DNA of 64,000 bases from Flavobacteriales bacterium (GCA_018402085.1 JAGYJM010000002.1:3239501-3303500); one strand, 5' to 3'. Positions 50,918-61,295 are shown, numbered from the stretch's first letter. Made by a program: numbers and translations. The notes: generated by a model from the letters alone, not told the origin.

Positions 50918-53900
50918 ACACCACCCGACACAGCATATTTCAATGGGTTGAGGAGAGCAGCGATGCACAGATGCTCCTTGAACGAAGCGCCAGCCCTCGC
51001 GTTATCTTTCAGAATACTGCGGCTAAATGGCTTATTGGCAGTTACTTTCAAAACGAAGACGATTTACCGGATGAGCTGCTGTGTGAAATTGCAGAGAAAC
51101 TCGAAACGTCGGCCTTTTTTGAAGGCACCTTTAATGAACTGCACTACAGAGCCAGTATTTTGCCAGATGACCAGCGCATGATCCGACTCTGGTTTATGTT
51201 GCCGGGTGCAGGCTTTCCTGCGCGTCAGGCGCTGTTGCTTTATGAACGTAACATCGCGGGAATTTATGAAAGTTCAATTGATGGCGGTTTGCATTCATTC
51301 AATGAGGCATTTTGCGAAATCCTTGGTTATTCGAAAGAAGAGCTGCTTCTCAAAGATGGTGCTTCCATTTATTTCCGCCCAAAAGGGCGGGATGCCTTTA
51401 TCGCTGCCATTCGACGAGAAGGTTACCTTATCAATCACGAAGTGTGCTATCGTCACAAAGATGGATCAGAGATCTGTTGCCTTGAGAATGCATTCATGGT
51501 TGAAGATCAAAAGCAAAAGCGGATTGTAGGCACGGTGGTTGATATCACTGAGCAACGCAGAATCAAACTGCGCTATGAATCGCTCTTTGTAAGCAGTGCT
51601 GATGCTATTCTTCTCCTTAATAAAGGAGTCATTGTAGAAGTCAACAAACGCGCTGAACAGATTTTCGGAGTGTCTTCCGGAGAGCTCTGCGGGCGCGATG
51701 TGCTCAATGCAGATAAAGGAATCTTTGATTTTGAAGAGAAAGAGCGCGATTTGCTCGAAATGAAGTTGAATCGAATCAATGAAGGAGAAAAAGAACGGGC
51801 ACAACTGAAATCAAAACGAAAAGACGGCAGCAAATTTTTCTCTGAAGTGCATTTTACGCGCATAGGAGACGGAGCTGAAGGAAGCGTTCAGATGATTGTA
51901 CGCGATATTTCAGATCGTGTGCTCTATGAAGAAGCGATTCGCGAGAGCGAAGAACGCTTTAAGCTACTCTCAGAAGTGGCACTTGAAGGCGTCGTATTTG
52001 AAGCTAACGGCAAAATACAAGATTGCAACCGGCAGTTTGGTGAGCAATTCGGGTATAGCAACCATACCGAGCTCACCGGGAGAAACCTCAGCGATTTCAT
52101 TTCAGAACAAGATTACCGCCGTCTCGAGAAAACGCTTGATATACGAAGCGTGAACAGAATTGAGATTCGCACACATACACACGCCGGCGAGCCCATGGTG
52201 CTTGAAGCCACCGGAAGTCAAATCGAATACCAGGGTCGCCAACAACGTGTTTTTCTTTTTTATGACATCACTTCACGCAAGCGCACCGAGCAGGCACTTG
52301 AACAGAGCACCGAACGCTTTCGCTCAGTAGTTGAGTATTCTCCGAACGGAATTTTCATCATCACCGATGGTAAAGTGCGGTATACAAATCAAGCCGGACT
52401 TAGTCTCTTAGAGCTTGATGATGAAGATGAAATTTACGGCTGTGTCTTTGAAGAGCTTTTTGAAGAGCATGATCTGGCGGCTTTGGCGATACATCTTGAA
52501 CGGGTACGAAATGGTGAAGAAGTTGACTACGCGGAGTACCGACTTGAGACTGCAAGTGGAGAGAAGTTGTCAGTTGGTCTGAAGGCAACACTCTCTGTCT
52601 ATGATAATCGTCCGTCTATTCAGATTACGCTTAACAACCTGAGCACACGTATGAAGCTCGTGCAAGAAACCTTGCGCGCACAGATTGCTGAAGAAATCAA
52701 CGTGGTGCTGAAAAAAGAAATTGAAGAACACAAGCGCACCCAGCAAAAGCTGCGTGAAGCAGAAGGGCACTTGCGTAACCTCGTGCAAAGCTCGATTGAC
52801 ATGATCATTGCGGTAGACCAAAACGACCTGATCACTGAGTTCAATGCCTCTGCAGAGCAACATTTTGGTTATACCGCTGATGAAATCATCGGTAAACCAT
52901 CGAAAATGCTTTATGCCGATGAGGAGGTCTTCACCAAAGTGCGCCAATCGATTGTAAACGAACACTTTTATTCAGGCGAAGTGATCAGTGTCAGTAAAAG
53001 TGGCAAAAAGTTTACATCACTCATGTCTGCAAACGTCTTACGTGATGATGACGATGAAATCATCGGTGCGATGGCGGTTGCGCGTGATGTGACCGAGTTG
53101 AAACGAAAAGAAGCAGAGATCAGAGCCAGTGAAGAACGCTACCGTGACCTGTTTGAGAATGCCTCTGACCTCATTTTCTCTATCCGGCCGGATGGCAGCT
53201 TTCAATACGCCAATAATGCCTTTCATGAAGCCCTGGGCTACAGCAAAAAGGCCTTACGTACGCTGAAATTTCATGACATCACCGATCATGACGAGCTGTG
53301 CGATTCAAAGAACCTGCTGAACGATTTCGCCGGAAAGGTGAAAGAGTTGAATCTGATTGCCAAAGACGGAAAGTTGATACGCGTTTTCGGTGACAGCAGC
53401 ATACGCTACAAAAACAGTAAGCCCTATACCATTCGCGCAATTTACCGTGATATAACTGATTTGAAAATGCATGAACAGGCGGCACTGGAACAAGGTGCTA
53501 AACTGGAATCCATTTTCAACTCAACCGAGAATATGATGATGTGGACGCTTGACATGAACGGAAAGCTGACATCGTGTAACCATAATTTTGAACGATGGGT
53601 GGAAAGAGAACTGGGTGCTTATGAGCATCGCGCTGCAAATTTTCTCGAAGTACTGCATTCGAAAGTCAACCTTAACGCGTACCAAAAACAACTTGATGCA
53701 TTTGATGAAGCTTTTAAAGGGCGTGCTCAACAGTTTGAGTTGCCCCTCATCAACACACACAGCGAAGAGAACTGGCTGCAGGTTTTCGTAAACCCCGTGC
53801 GCATTCAGGAAATACAAGAAGAAGTGAGCGTCATTGCTTATGATATCACTGACCGGAAAGAAATCGACCGGAAAATCCTCGATTCGCTCAAAGAGAAAGA

Positions 53901-54495
53901 AGTACTGCTGCAGGAAGTTCATCACCGCGTTAAAAACAACCTGCAGGTTATCAGCAGTATTCTGAACCTGCAATCATCATTCGTTGACGACCAACGCACA
54001 CTTGAGCTGCTCGAAGAAAGCCAGAGCCGCATCAAAACGATGAGCTACATTCATGAAACCCTCTACCAGACTGCAGATTTTTCATCGATCGAGTTTACTG
54101 ACTACATCTCAACCCTTGTGCGAAACCTACTGCATTCTTACAGCACGCCAGGATGCGAGGTTGAACTGCACACCAGATTTGATAAAATTTACCTCGATCT
54201 CGACAAGGCGATTCCATGCGGATTGATCATTAATGAACTGGTAAGTAACGCACTCAAGTACGCTTTTAAAGGTCGTGACAGGGGCAACCTTACCCTTCAC
54301 ATTTTCCAGAATGACAACAAAATAGCCATGAAAGTGGCAGATGACGGAGTAGGGCTGCCCGATGACTTCAAATATGAAGAATCAGAATCACTCGGTATAT
54401 ACCTCGTCTATGCACTTGTAGAACAGTTAGACGCTGTGTTAGAAATCAGTTCAGAAGGTGGCACATCCTTTTTAATTACATTTGACAAGGACTAA
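50914..54495 (+). CDS. multi-PAS sensor histidine kinase (HisKA_2 type)
   Basis: The 1193-residue protein has no membrane helix, so it senses inside the cell. About seven PAS domains fill residues 1-990 (for example GLHSFNEAFCEILGYSKEEL, DMIIAVDQNDLITEFNASAE, DLIFSIRPDGSFQYANNAFH), several followed by PAC-like segments. A coiled coil leads to the HisKA_2 dimerisation domain with LQEVHHRVKNNLQVISSIL (phospho-acceptor His) and a HATPase domain (LIINELVSNALKYAF, ADDGVGLPDDF). The start is TTG at 50914, coupled to the gene upstream. The response regulator follows by 10 bp. Confidence 0.9.
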   Translation: MNTTRHSIFQWVEESSDAQMLLERSASPRVIFQNTAAKWLIGSYFQNEDDLPDELLCEIAEKLETSAFFEGTFNELHYRASILPDDQRMIRLWFMLPGAGFPARQALLLYERNIAGIYESSIDGGLHSFNEAFCEILGYSKEELLLKDGASIYFRPKGRDAFIAAIRREGYLINHEVCYRHKDGSEICCLENAFMVEDQKQKRIVGTVVDITEQRRIKLRYESLFVSSADAILLLNKGVIVEVNKRAEQIFGVSSGELCGRDVLNADKGIFDFEEKERDLLEMKLNRINEGEKERAQLKSKRKDGSKFFSEVHFTRIGDGAEGSVQMIVRDISDRVLYEEAIRESEERFKLLSEVALEGVVFEANGKIQDCNRQFGEQFGYSNHTELTGRNLSDFISEQDYRRLEKTLDIRSVNRIEIRTHTHAGEPMVLEATGSQIEYQGRQQRVFLFYDITSRKRTEQALEQSTERFRSVVEYSPNGIFIITDGKVRYTNQAGLSLLELDDEDEIYGCVFEELFEEHDLAALAIHLERVRNGEEVDYAEYRLETASGEKLSVGLKATLSVYDNRPSIQITLNNLSTRMKLVQETLRAQIAEEINVVLKKEIEEHKRTQQKLREAEGHLRNLVQSSIDMIIAVDQNDLITEFNASAEQHFGYTADEIIGKPSKMLYADEEVFTKVRQSIVNEHFYSGEVISVSKSGKKFTSLMSANVLRDDDDEIIGAMAVARDVTELKRKEAEIRASEERYRDLFENASDLIFSIRPDGSFQYANNAFHEALGYSKKALRTLKFHDITDHDELCDSKNLLNDFAGKVKELNLIAKDGKLIRVFGDSSIRYKNSKPYTIRAIYRDITDLKMHEQAALEQGAKLESIFNSTENMMMWTLDMNGKLTSCNHNFERWVERELGAYEHRAANFLEVLHSKVNLNAYQKQLDAFDEAFKGRAQQFELPLINTHSEENWLQVFVNPVRIQEIQEEVSVIAYDITDRKEIDRKILDSLKEKEVLLQEVHHRVKNNLQVISSILNLQSSFVDDQRTLELLEESQSRIKTMSYIHETLYQTADFSSIEFTDYISTLVRNLLHSYSTPGCEVELHTRFDKIYLDLDKAIPCGLIINELVSNALKYAFKGRDRGNLTLHIFQNDNKIAMKVADDGVGLPDDFKYEESESLGIYLVYALVEQLDAVLEISSEGGTSFLITFDKD

Positions 54496-54505
54496 AGCCC
54501 CAAAA

Positions 54506-55255
54506 ATGGCTGTAAACATTATTGTTACGGAAGATGAAAGCATCGTTCGAAAAGACATTGAACGAAGCCTGAAGAAACTCGGCTACAACGTCGTAGGTAC
54601 GGCTGATACCGGTGAAAAAGCCATTGAGCTCGCACGTGATCTCAAGCCTGATTTGGCCTTGATGGACATTATGCTCAAAGGCAACATGACCGGGATAGAA
54701 GCAGCGTCTGAAATCAAGAAAGAGCGAGATATACCCATTATTTTCCTCACCGCTTACGCAGATGAAAGCACGCTGACCAAAGCAAAGGTCACAGAACCGC
54801 ATGGTTACATCCTCAAGCCGTTCAAAGACATTGACATTCACACGTCAATTGAAATGGCGATTCACAAGCACCGGAAAGAGCGCGAACTGAAAATCGAGTC
54901 TGAACTGCTGCGCAAGCTGGCAGAACCAAAAGAAAATGCCGATTGCCTCTTTGTGAAACACCTCTCTACCCTGATCAGACTCGAAGTGGAAGACGTTTAT
55001 TTCGTAGAAGCCCTGAAAGACTATGTGGTTATTCACACCACGGGCGAGAAGTACACGATCCACAGCACGATGAAAGACATCGAAAAAAAGTTGCCTAAAC
55101 GCTACTTTCAGCGCGTTCACCGGTCGTTTATTGTGAATATGGACAAAATCAAGGCGATTACGTCAAACGGTCTGGTTATGGAAGGCAGCGAAAATGAGCT
55201 GCCAATTGGTGGTTCATACAAAGACAAGCTCGGAGGACGGATCAACTTGCTCTAA
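54506..55255 (+). CDS. LytTR-family response regulator
   Basis: The 249-residue protein has a receiver domain (about 3-120: IIVTEDESIVRKDIERSL, phospho-acceptor Asp in DLALMDIMLKGNMTG, FLTAYAD, Lys in GYILKPFKD) and a C-terminal LytTR DNA-binding domain (about 150-245: VEDVYFVEALKDYVVIHT, YFQRVHRSFIVNMDKIKAI). It should be phosphorylated by the kinase encoded just upstream and control transcription. ATG 54506 is preferred over the in-frame upstream start at 54482, which overlaps the kinase. Confidence 0.93.
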   Translation: MAVNIIVTEDESIVRKDIERSLKKLGYNVVGTADTGEKAIELARDLKPDLALMDIMLKGNMTGIEAASEIKKERDIPIIFLTAYADESTLTKAKVTEPHGYILKPFKDIDIHTSIEMAIHKHRKERELKIESELLRKLAEPKENADCLFVKHLSTLIRLEVEDVYFVEALKDYVVIHTTGEKYTIHSTMKDIEKKLPKRYFQRVHRSFIVNMDKIKAITSNGLVMEGSENELPIGGSYKDKLGGRINLL

Positions 55256-55288
55256 GTCAATCGTTTTACGGGTCAAGATAAAGTCATC

Positions 55289-56857
55289 GTGAGGTTTAGT
55301 CTTTACCGTGCAATGCTGTTTGTGCTCTTTACGGTGCCTCTTGCGCTGATCATTTACAAAGCGGCAGCCTTGAATTATTCGTATCGTAATATCCTGCCCA
55401 AAACAGGCTACAGCCTCCAGCTCACCATTCATCTTGAAAACTTCGGTGATGAGGTCTTTGCCTCAACTTTTCTGCCTACCGGCAATATGCGCCAGCAAAT
55501 CACCAATGAACGACAGCAGGCAGGTGCATTTTCTACTGACTATGACCTCAGTGATTTCGGAAGACGCGTTACATGGTCGTCTGAACAATTCAAAGGACGT
55601 CAGCGCATTGTCTACGAATGCGATATCAGAGCAAATGCGCTTGATTTTCATATTGACTCCAGCCTGCTGGTGCCGGCTGATTATTCTCCCAATGTGATGG
55701 CCTTTCTCGAGCCAACGGTGAATATCCAGAGCAATCACCCGGAGATCCTTACTGCAGCAAATGCGCTTGTTGGTGATAAGGAACGTATTTTACCGGTTCT
55801 ACGGTCACTTTTTGATGCCGTCATGGCCCTCGAATCCCGCCCGTTTCAAGGATTAACAGACGCCCTTACTGCACTGAAGTTGGGCGAAGCCTCTTGTAAC
55901 GGAAAAAGCCGCTTATTCATCGCCTATTGCCGAAACCGGGGCATTCCTGCACGCCTGGTTGGCGGACTGATTCTGGATGCAGGCAGCAAACGCACATCGC
56001 ATCAATGGGCTGAAGCATACGTCAGCGGGCATTGGGTACCTTTTGATGCGCTGAACAATCATTTTGCTTACATCCCGGCAAATTATCTGCGGCTTTACAC
56101 GGGTGATGCATACGTATTCAGTCATACACCCAACATAGGATTTGACTACCTCTTCACCATTCAGAAAAAACTGGTCAGCAATCCTGAACTCGATGAGGAG
56201 CTGGAAGGCAGTTTTCTCAATAGCTACCAGATGTGGCAAGCTTTTGAAAAAGCAGGAATCCCACTCTCTTTACTGAAAATTATTCTGCTTATGCCGCTCG
56301 GGGCGATGATCGTAGCCATCGCACGAAATGTGATTGGAATCAAAACTTTCGGAATTTTTCTTCCGGCACTGATCGCGATAGCCATCACTTCTACCGGGCT
56401 GTTATGGGGCATTGCTGCTTTCGTGCTGGTGATCCTGACAGTGAGTTTATTGCATTTTCCGCTAGAGCGTCTTGGCATGCTTTATACGCCTAAACTCGTG
56501 ATTATGCTCCTGTTTGTAGTGGTAGCCTTTATCGTTCTCTCAATCGTGGGCATCCGCTTTGATTACACAGAACTGGCCTACATCACCATGTTTCCGGTCG
56601 TCGTCATTACCATCACCGCTGAGCGTTTTGCCCGTAACATTATGGAAGAAGGCTATGGAAAAGCATTGTGGGTAACAGCGCAAACACTCGTTGTGGTGTT
56701 GATGGCCTACGCCGCGATGAACAGCCGTACGATGGAGGCCCTCTTTCTGGCTTTTCCGGAGCTCTTTCTCATCATTGGCGCTGCTATGCTCTTGCTCGGT
56801 CGCTGGATGGGGCTTCGCATCACCGAATATAAACGCTTCAGATGGCTGGCGTCATGA
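55289..56857 (+). CDS. 7TM membrane protein with transglutaminase-like domain (UUP1-like)
   Basis: The 522-residue protein has an N-terminal helix (about 8-28), an extracytoplasmic part with a transglutaminase-like domain (about 170-275: ASCNGKSRLFIAYCRNRGIP, then TSHQWAEAYVSGHWVPFDAL), and a C-terminal block of about seven membrane helices (about 330-515). It belongs to the family usually named inactive transglutaminase with UUP1 7TM domain, paired with an ATP-grasp ligase. Here Cys, His and Asp of the triad are all visible. The start is GTG at 55289. The next gene starts inside the stop (ATGA). Confidence 0.85.
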   Translation: MRFSLYRAMLFVLFTVPLALIIYKAAALNYSYRNILPKTGYSLQLTIHLENFGDEVFASTFLPTGNMRQQITNERQQAGAFSTDYDLSDFGRRVTWSSEQFKGRQRIVYECDIRANALDFHIDSSLLVPADYSPNVMAFLEPTVNIQSNHPEILTAANALVGDKERILPVLRSLFDAVMALESRPFQGLTDALTALKLGEASCNGKSRLFIAYCRNRGIPARLVGGLILDAGSKRTSHQWAEAYVSGHWVPFDALNNHFAYIPANYLRLYTGDAYVFSHTPNIGFDYLFTIQKKLVSNPELDEELEGSFLNSYQMWQAFEKAGIPLSLLKIILLMPLGAMIVAIARNVIGIKTFGIFLPALIAIAITSTGLLWGIAAFVLVILTVSLLHFPLERLGMLYTPKLVIMLLFVVVAFIVLSIVGIRFDYTELAYITMFPVVVITITAERFARNIMEEGYGKALWVTAQTLVVVLMAYAAMNSRTMEALFLAFPELFLIIGAAMLLLGRWMGLRITEYKRFRWLAS

Positions 56858-57726
56858 AGCAGATCATTCGCAAATGGAAGTCGCTTCACGCGAATGTGCT
56901 CGGCATCAATGAGCGCAATCTGCGGCTCATTTACCCATTGAATGAGCGCAAAGACTATAAGCTTGCAGATGATAAAATCATTACCAAGCAGATCCTCATT
57001 GATGCCGGAGTGCCGGTGGCGGATCTCATTACCATAGTGCAAAGTGTGGGCAATATCGCCCAAAAATGGGCGGATGTAGAAAAACGGTCGTGTGCCATTA
57101 AACCTGCCCATGGCCGCGGAGGTGGAGGCATCCTGGTGGTCGATTACCGCCATGGAGGCTGGTACAAAGGTGAACGCAAGTTGAGTGACGGTGAGATCTG
57201 CAGGCACATGGCCAATATTATTTTCGGAGTCTACAGCTTCGGAAATGATGATCGCGTGCTTATTGAAGAGAAAATTGTACCTCACCATGCCCTTCTCGAG
57301 ATTTATCCTGAAGGCGTAGCAGACCTGCGCATCATCGTCAAAGAAGGTCGTTTGTTACAGGCAATGCTGCGCATTCCAACGGCTAAATCAGACGGCCGTG
57401 CCAACCTGCACCAGGGAGCTATTGGTGTGGGGGTTGACCTCAACACCGGACGCACTACGGGGGGGTATGACGGCCATCACTACATTGATGTGCACCCCGA
57501 TTCGGGTATGGCACTACAAGGCATCATCCTGCCCTTTTGGGCAGCATCTTTAGAAATTGCGAAAGCCACGGCCAACGCTTTTCCGTTAAAGTACCTGGGA
57601 ATTGACATTGCGTACGACGAACGTAAAGGTCCGCTCGTGCTTGAAGTAAACGTTCGCCCCGGATTGGAAATTCAGAATGTAAATCGGCAGGGCCTCAAAG
57701 CTTTGGTCAATCAGCAGGAGACATGA
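56854..57726 (+). CDS. ATP-grasp ligase (alpha-L-glutamate ligase-like)
   Basis: The 290-residue protein has the ATP-grasp fold: CAIKPAHGRGGGGILVV (glycine-rich loop, about residues 81-97), VLIEEKIV (about 136-143), and the Mg-binding end LGIDIAYDERKGPLVLEVNV with RPGLEIQN (about 250-280). Relatives join amino acids to peptides or proteins by ATP-dependent amide bonds. In established genome-context studies this subfamily is encoded beside 7TM transglutaminase-like proteins, as here. ATG 56854 is chosen for the ATGA overlap with the upstream gene; ATG 56842 is also in frame. The substrate is unknown. Confidence 0.88.
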   Translation: MKQIIRKWKSLHANVLGINERNLRLIYPLNERKDYKLADDKIITKQILIDAGVPVADLITIVQSVGNIAQKWADVEKRSCAIKPAHGRGGGGILVVDYRHGGWYKGERKLSDGEICRHMANIIFGVYSFGNDDRVLIEEKIVPHHALLEIYPEGVADLRIIVKEGRLLQAMLRIPTAKSDGRANLHQGAIGVGVDLNTGRTTGGYDGHHYIDVHPDSGMALQGIILPFWAASLEIAKATANAFPLKYLGIDIAYDERKGPLVLEVNVRPGLEIQNVNRQGLKALVNQQET

Positions 57727-59993
57727 AACAGCGCTTGATATTCAATAGTGCCATTCCGTTTGTCGTGTTGCTGATGGTGATCATTGCACTGGTGGTGTAC
57801 AGCGATAAGTTTGCGGCCGATCTCAGCGAAGAGGCGCAGACTATAGTCATTCGGGCAGGTGACGCGTACCGCGAAAATGATGAGATCTGGCAATTTGAGC
57901 AGGCCATTTCTGATGGTGAACGCAAATTTGAAAATGACAGCCTCTTTAATGAAGCCGTTACCGCTTACCGTCAAAGGCGAATGCGCAGCAGTGAGAACAG
58001 GTTTTTAGCCCTGTTAAACACCTACGGAGCTGCTCCTGAACTGCTCAATTATCTCGGATTGATTGCCATGAAGCAAAATGAGGTGATCGAAGCACGTGAT
58101 TATTTTGAGTCAGCACTCAGCAATGATAGCCTTTACCTGCCGGCAATGACCAATTTAGGCTTGCTTTACAGCGGCGCAGAAAACTACCGCAAGGCAGACA
58201 GTTTATATCAACGCGCTTACCGGATCAATCCGAATTACCTTAAACCACGATTGAACAAAGGCATCATGCACTGCAGAATGGGAGAGTGGCGTGATGCCGC
58301 TGAAACGCTCGATAGTGCCGTGATCATTGCAAGCGGCCGCGATAAATCGAAAGCATTGGCGTACAGGGGCATGGCGAGGTTTAACCTGCTCGATACCACC
58401 GGAGCACGTGATGACTTCAACGCCGCCATTTACGGGGCACCTGATTATATTTTACCACGTGTGTACCTTGCGCTGACTGCGTCTGACGATGAGTCCCGAC
58501 TCGATGAAATAGACAAAGTGATTGCACTGGAGGCTGACTACGCGCCGGCACACTTCTACAAGGGTGTTTTGCTTGAACAAAGCAGACAAAAAGAAGCAGC
58601 ACAGCAATCTTTTGAGAAGGCTCTGAGCCTCAATCCTGGCGATCGTGAAGTGTCAGGAATCCTCGGGTCGTTTTACATCGAAAACGACCTCATTGCATAC
58701 GCTGAAGATTATTTTGAGCAAGTGTTTCGAAATGACAGCCTTTCACCCCGCCGATATTTTTATGAAGCCAAACTGGCCTCGCGCAGAGAGAACAACGATC
58801 AGGCCATTGCGTACTACGAAAAGGCGATCCTTGAATCGGGTGGTAATTATGCAGAGGCTTATCTCAATGAGGCGGTGTTGCTCAAGCGAGAAGGGCGATT
58901 TTCGGAGGCAATCATCGCCTATCGCAAGGCGATAGAACTGCGCAACCACTATGAAGAGGCCTGGTACAACCTGGCCCTGACCTACCGGGCCATCGGTGAG
59001 AATGATCAGGCTGTGGCGTGCTACCGGCAGGCGATTGAGATCAATCCGGCAGCCACGAAAGCCATGTACAACCTGGCGATTGTGTTGAACGAGCAAGACA
59101 ACAGCGCAGAAGCGCTGGATTGGTGGAAGCACATTATCGAAGTTGACCCCAATTACGTCAAGGCCTGGTATAACCTGGGTCTCCACTACCTTCGGAAGGA
59201 AGAGTACTCACAGTCTATAGAAACCTACCAACGCATGCTTGAGCGCTTTCCTTCATACGCTAAGGGCTGGTTTAACCTGGCACTGGCGCAAAAAGAAAGC
59301 GGCGCTACGGAGGCCGCTGTTGATTCGTATGAACGCGCCATCGATATTGATCCTACCTATGGAGCTGCATGGAAAAACCTTGGCACACTTGAAGCACAGC
59401 GAGATAATGTTGACCGGTCAATAGAACTTTATGAACAGGCGGTAGACCTGGATACAAAAGACCCTGAAATACGGTATAACCTTGCCTTACAACTCAAGAA
59501 GAAAGACGAACTGCGCGGAGCCATCCTGCAAGTGACGAAGGCTGTACAACTTCGTCCGAGTTACCTCAAAGCCATCGAGCTATGGAAGTCACTTGCCGAA
59601 GAGCTTGGCGACGAAATACAGCAACTTATGGCCGAGGCTCGCCTGGTAGAACTTGGCAACGATCCTGATGAAGCCTATGAGATAGGCAGACGGTTTCACA
59701 AAAGTGATCGTTATAAAGAAGCCGTTGTCTGGTACGAGCGTGCAGAGCAACGTGGTAAAAACAATGCATGGGTCGCCTATTGGCGAGGAAAGGCGCTGGA
59801 AGAATCAGACAAGACCGATCGAGCCATTGAAACCTATCAGATTGCGCTTAAACGTGATCCTGAACATAAATATACCCTGTACCGCTTGTCAAGAATTGCA
59901 GGAGACCAGAATGACGAACTTGCGCAACAGTGCAAACAGAAGCTGATCGCCATCTATCCTGATTTCGCTGCAGAAAAAGGCATTACACAATGA
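57723..59993 (+). CDS. TPR-repeat protein, membrane-anchored
   Basis: The 756-residue protein has one N-terminal membrane helix (about 9-27) and then about 17 TPR motifs up to the end (LLNYLGLIAMKQNEVIEARD, AWYNLALTYRAIGENDQAVA, AWKNLGTLEAQRDNVDRSIE). It probably serves as a periplasmic scaffold. It is coupled to the ATP-grasp gene (ATGA) and to the beta-barrel gene downstream (ATGA), so the three products are likely made in set ratios. Confidence 0.88.
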   Translation: MKQRLIFNSAIPFVVLLMVIIALVVYSDKFAADLSEEAQTIVIRAGDAYRENDEIWQFEQAISDGERKFENDSLFNEAVTAYRQRRMRSSENRFLALLNTYGAAPELLNYLGLIAMKQNEVIEARDYFESALSNDSLYLPAMTNLGLLYSGAENYRKADSLYQRAYRINPNYLKPRLNKGIMHCRMGEWRDAAETLDSAVIIASGRDKSKALAYRGMARFNLLDTTGARDDFNAAIYGAPDYILPRVYLALTASDDESRLDEIDKVIALEADYAPAHFYKGVLLEQSRQKEAAQQSFEKALSLNPGDREVSGILGSFYIENDLIAYAEDYFEQVFRNDSLSPRRYFYEAKLASRRENNDQAIAYYEKAILESGGNYAEAYLNEAVLLKREGRFSEAIIAYRKAIELRNHYEEAWYNLALTYRAIGENDQAVACYRQAIEINPAATKAMYNLAIVLNEQDNSAEALDWWKHIIEVDPNYVKAWYNLGLHYLRKEEYSQSIETYQRMLERFPSYAKGWFNLALAQKESGATEAAVDSYERAIDIDPTYGAAWKNLGTLEAQRDNVDRSIELYEQAVDLDTKDPEIRYNLALQLKKKDELRGAILQVTKAVQLRPSYLKAIELWKSLAEELGDEIQQLMAEARLVELGNDPDEAYEIGRRFHKSDRYKEAVVWYERAEQRGKNNAWVAYWRGKALEESDKTDRAIETYQIALKRDPEHKYTLYRLSRIAGDQNDELAQQCKQKLIAIYPDFAAEKGITQ

Positions 59994-61246
59994 AGAAGTG
60001 GACCCTCTTCGCAAGTAGCATGCTTATGGCATCCTGCGCTTTTGCGCAGTCAACCATGGACGTAGAAATAAAGGCTGCGCCCGGCTACGAGCACAACATC
60101 TTTAATGCACCCGAAGACTATGTTCCGCTTAGCGGAGATACGCTCACGATAGACAGCTTGTTAAAAAACGACCTCTTTTTCTTTTTCAACGCGGAGGTAG
60201 ATTTCGAATGGGAAAAAGACGCTCACCATATAGAATGGGCCAACGAAGTAGAATTATTGCGCTATCAGGACGTAAAGCAGGCCAATGCGACAGAGCTGCA
60301 GTCAAAGCTCAGCTATGAACATCGTCCGGAAAAAGGCTTTGATAAAGGGGGCAGTTTTCGCGTGAGATCGCAAGACAGGCTCGGGTTGAACGTGCTCGGA
60401 AGTGAGCTGCAGACGCCTTTTAGCTTTCGCCAGTACGAACTTGAAGGGTACGTTGCAAAAGTGAAAAAAGATAAACGCGAATCAGTGCTTACGGCGTCGT
60501 ATAGCTACAAAGACTACGACATTTGTTTCGGTTGTGACTTGCAGAACCGCGACGTAAGTTTGACCCAAGGCGAGTGGGACATTGAGTTGGAGCAGATGTG
60601 GGTCACCGGCGAAAATGCCGGGAAGAATCAGGAGCTGGAACTCACCATACGTTGGCGCAGCAGAAATTACCGCGAATGGACCAATTACGAGCTGCTTGAC
60701 CCCAATCGGGATCCGCTCGCTGAAGATCCTTTTTTACCTTTTGATCCTGACATCATTTACCAGTCACGGCAATGGCGTTATCTTATTTTCAAAGGAGACT
60801 ATACCTTTCCGCTTAGTAGGGATGCCAAAATTAAACCGGTCATTGAGTACACCCGTCGTTTCGATACGTCAAATGGCGATTTCAGCTATGTGCAATGGCA
60901 GCCGGCGGTATACTTCTACCACCACGGAGATAAATGGGACATCCGTCTTTATACCAGCTATACCAGCCGAAACTATTCTGACCGTCTTGCACAACAGCAG
61001 GAAGGAGTGCCTTTTCCGAACCTCGAATACCGTTACCTGCGCGGAAGTTTAACGCTCGAACGTGAGTTGAGCAAAGGCTTTGCCGTGTGGGCAGAGGCGA
61101 ACTATGCCAACCGAACCTCAAATACCACATTGATCAATACCCGTGTGCGGCGAAGCTACGAGAACTGGCAAATGATGGGGGGTATTCGTTGGTCGATCGA
61201 ATACGATCGAAGCAAGAAGATAGAGCTGAGAAAAAACAAATCGTGA
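59990..61246 (+). CDS. outer-membrane beta-barrel-like protein
   Basis: The 418-residue protein has a signal peptide (MASCAFAQ cut site region) and alternating polar/aromatic strands throughout (SVLTASYSYKDYDICF, LELTIRWRSRNYREW, WQPAVYFYHHGDKWDIRLYT, FAVWAEANYANRTSN), as expected for an outer-membrane barrel. No named family is recognised. It is the last gene of the operon and would be the surface-facing part of the system. Confidence 0.7.
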   Translation: MKKWTLFASSMLMASCAFAQSTMDVEIKAAPGYEHNIFNAPEDYVPLSGDTLTIDSLLKNDLFFFFNAEVDFEWEKDAHHIEWANEVELLRYQDVKQANATELQSKLSYEHRPEKGFDKGGSFRVRSQDRLGLNVLGSELQTPFSFRQYELEGYVAKVKKDKRESVLTASYSYKDYDICFGCDLQNRDVSLTQGEWDIELEQMWVTGENAGKNQELELTIRWRSRNYREWTNYELLDPNRDPLAEDPFLPFDPDIIYQSRQWRYLIFKGDYTFPLSRDAKIKPVIEYTRRFDTSNGDFSYVQWQPAVYFYHHGDKWDIRLYTSYTSRNYSDRLAQQQEGVPFPNLEYRYLRGSLTLERELSKGFAVWAEANYANRTSNTTLINTRVRRSYENWQMMGGIRWSIEYDRSKKIELRKNKS

Positions 61247-61295
61247 ATGAGGGTAAGGGCGCACAATGCAGTGCTTAAATCACCCATCGATTCGT

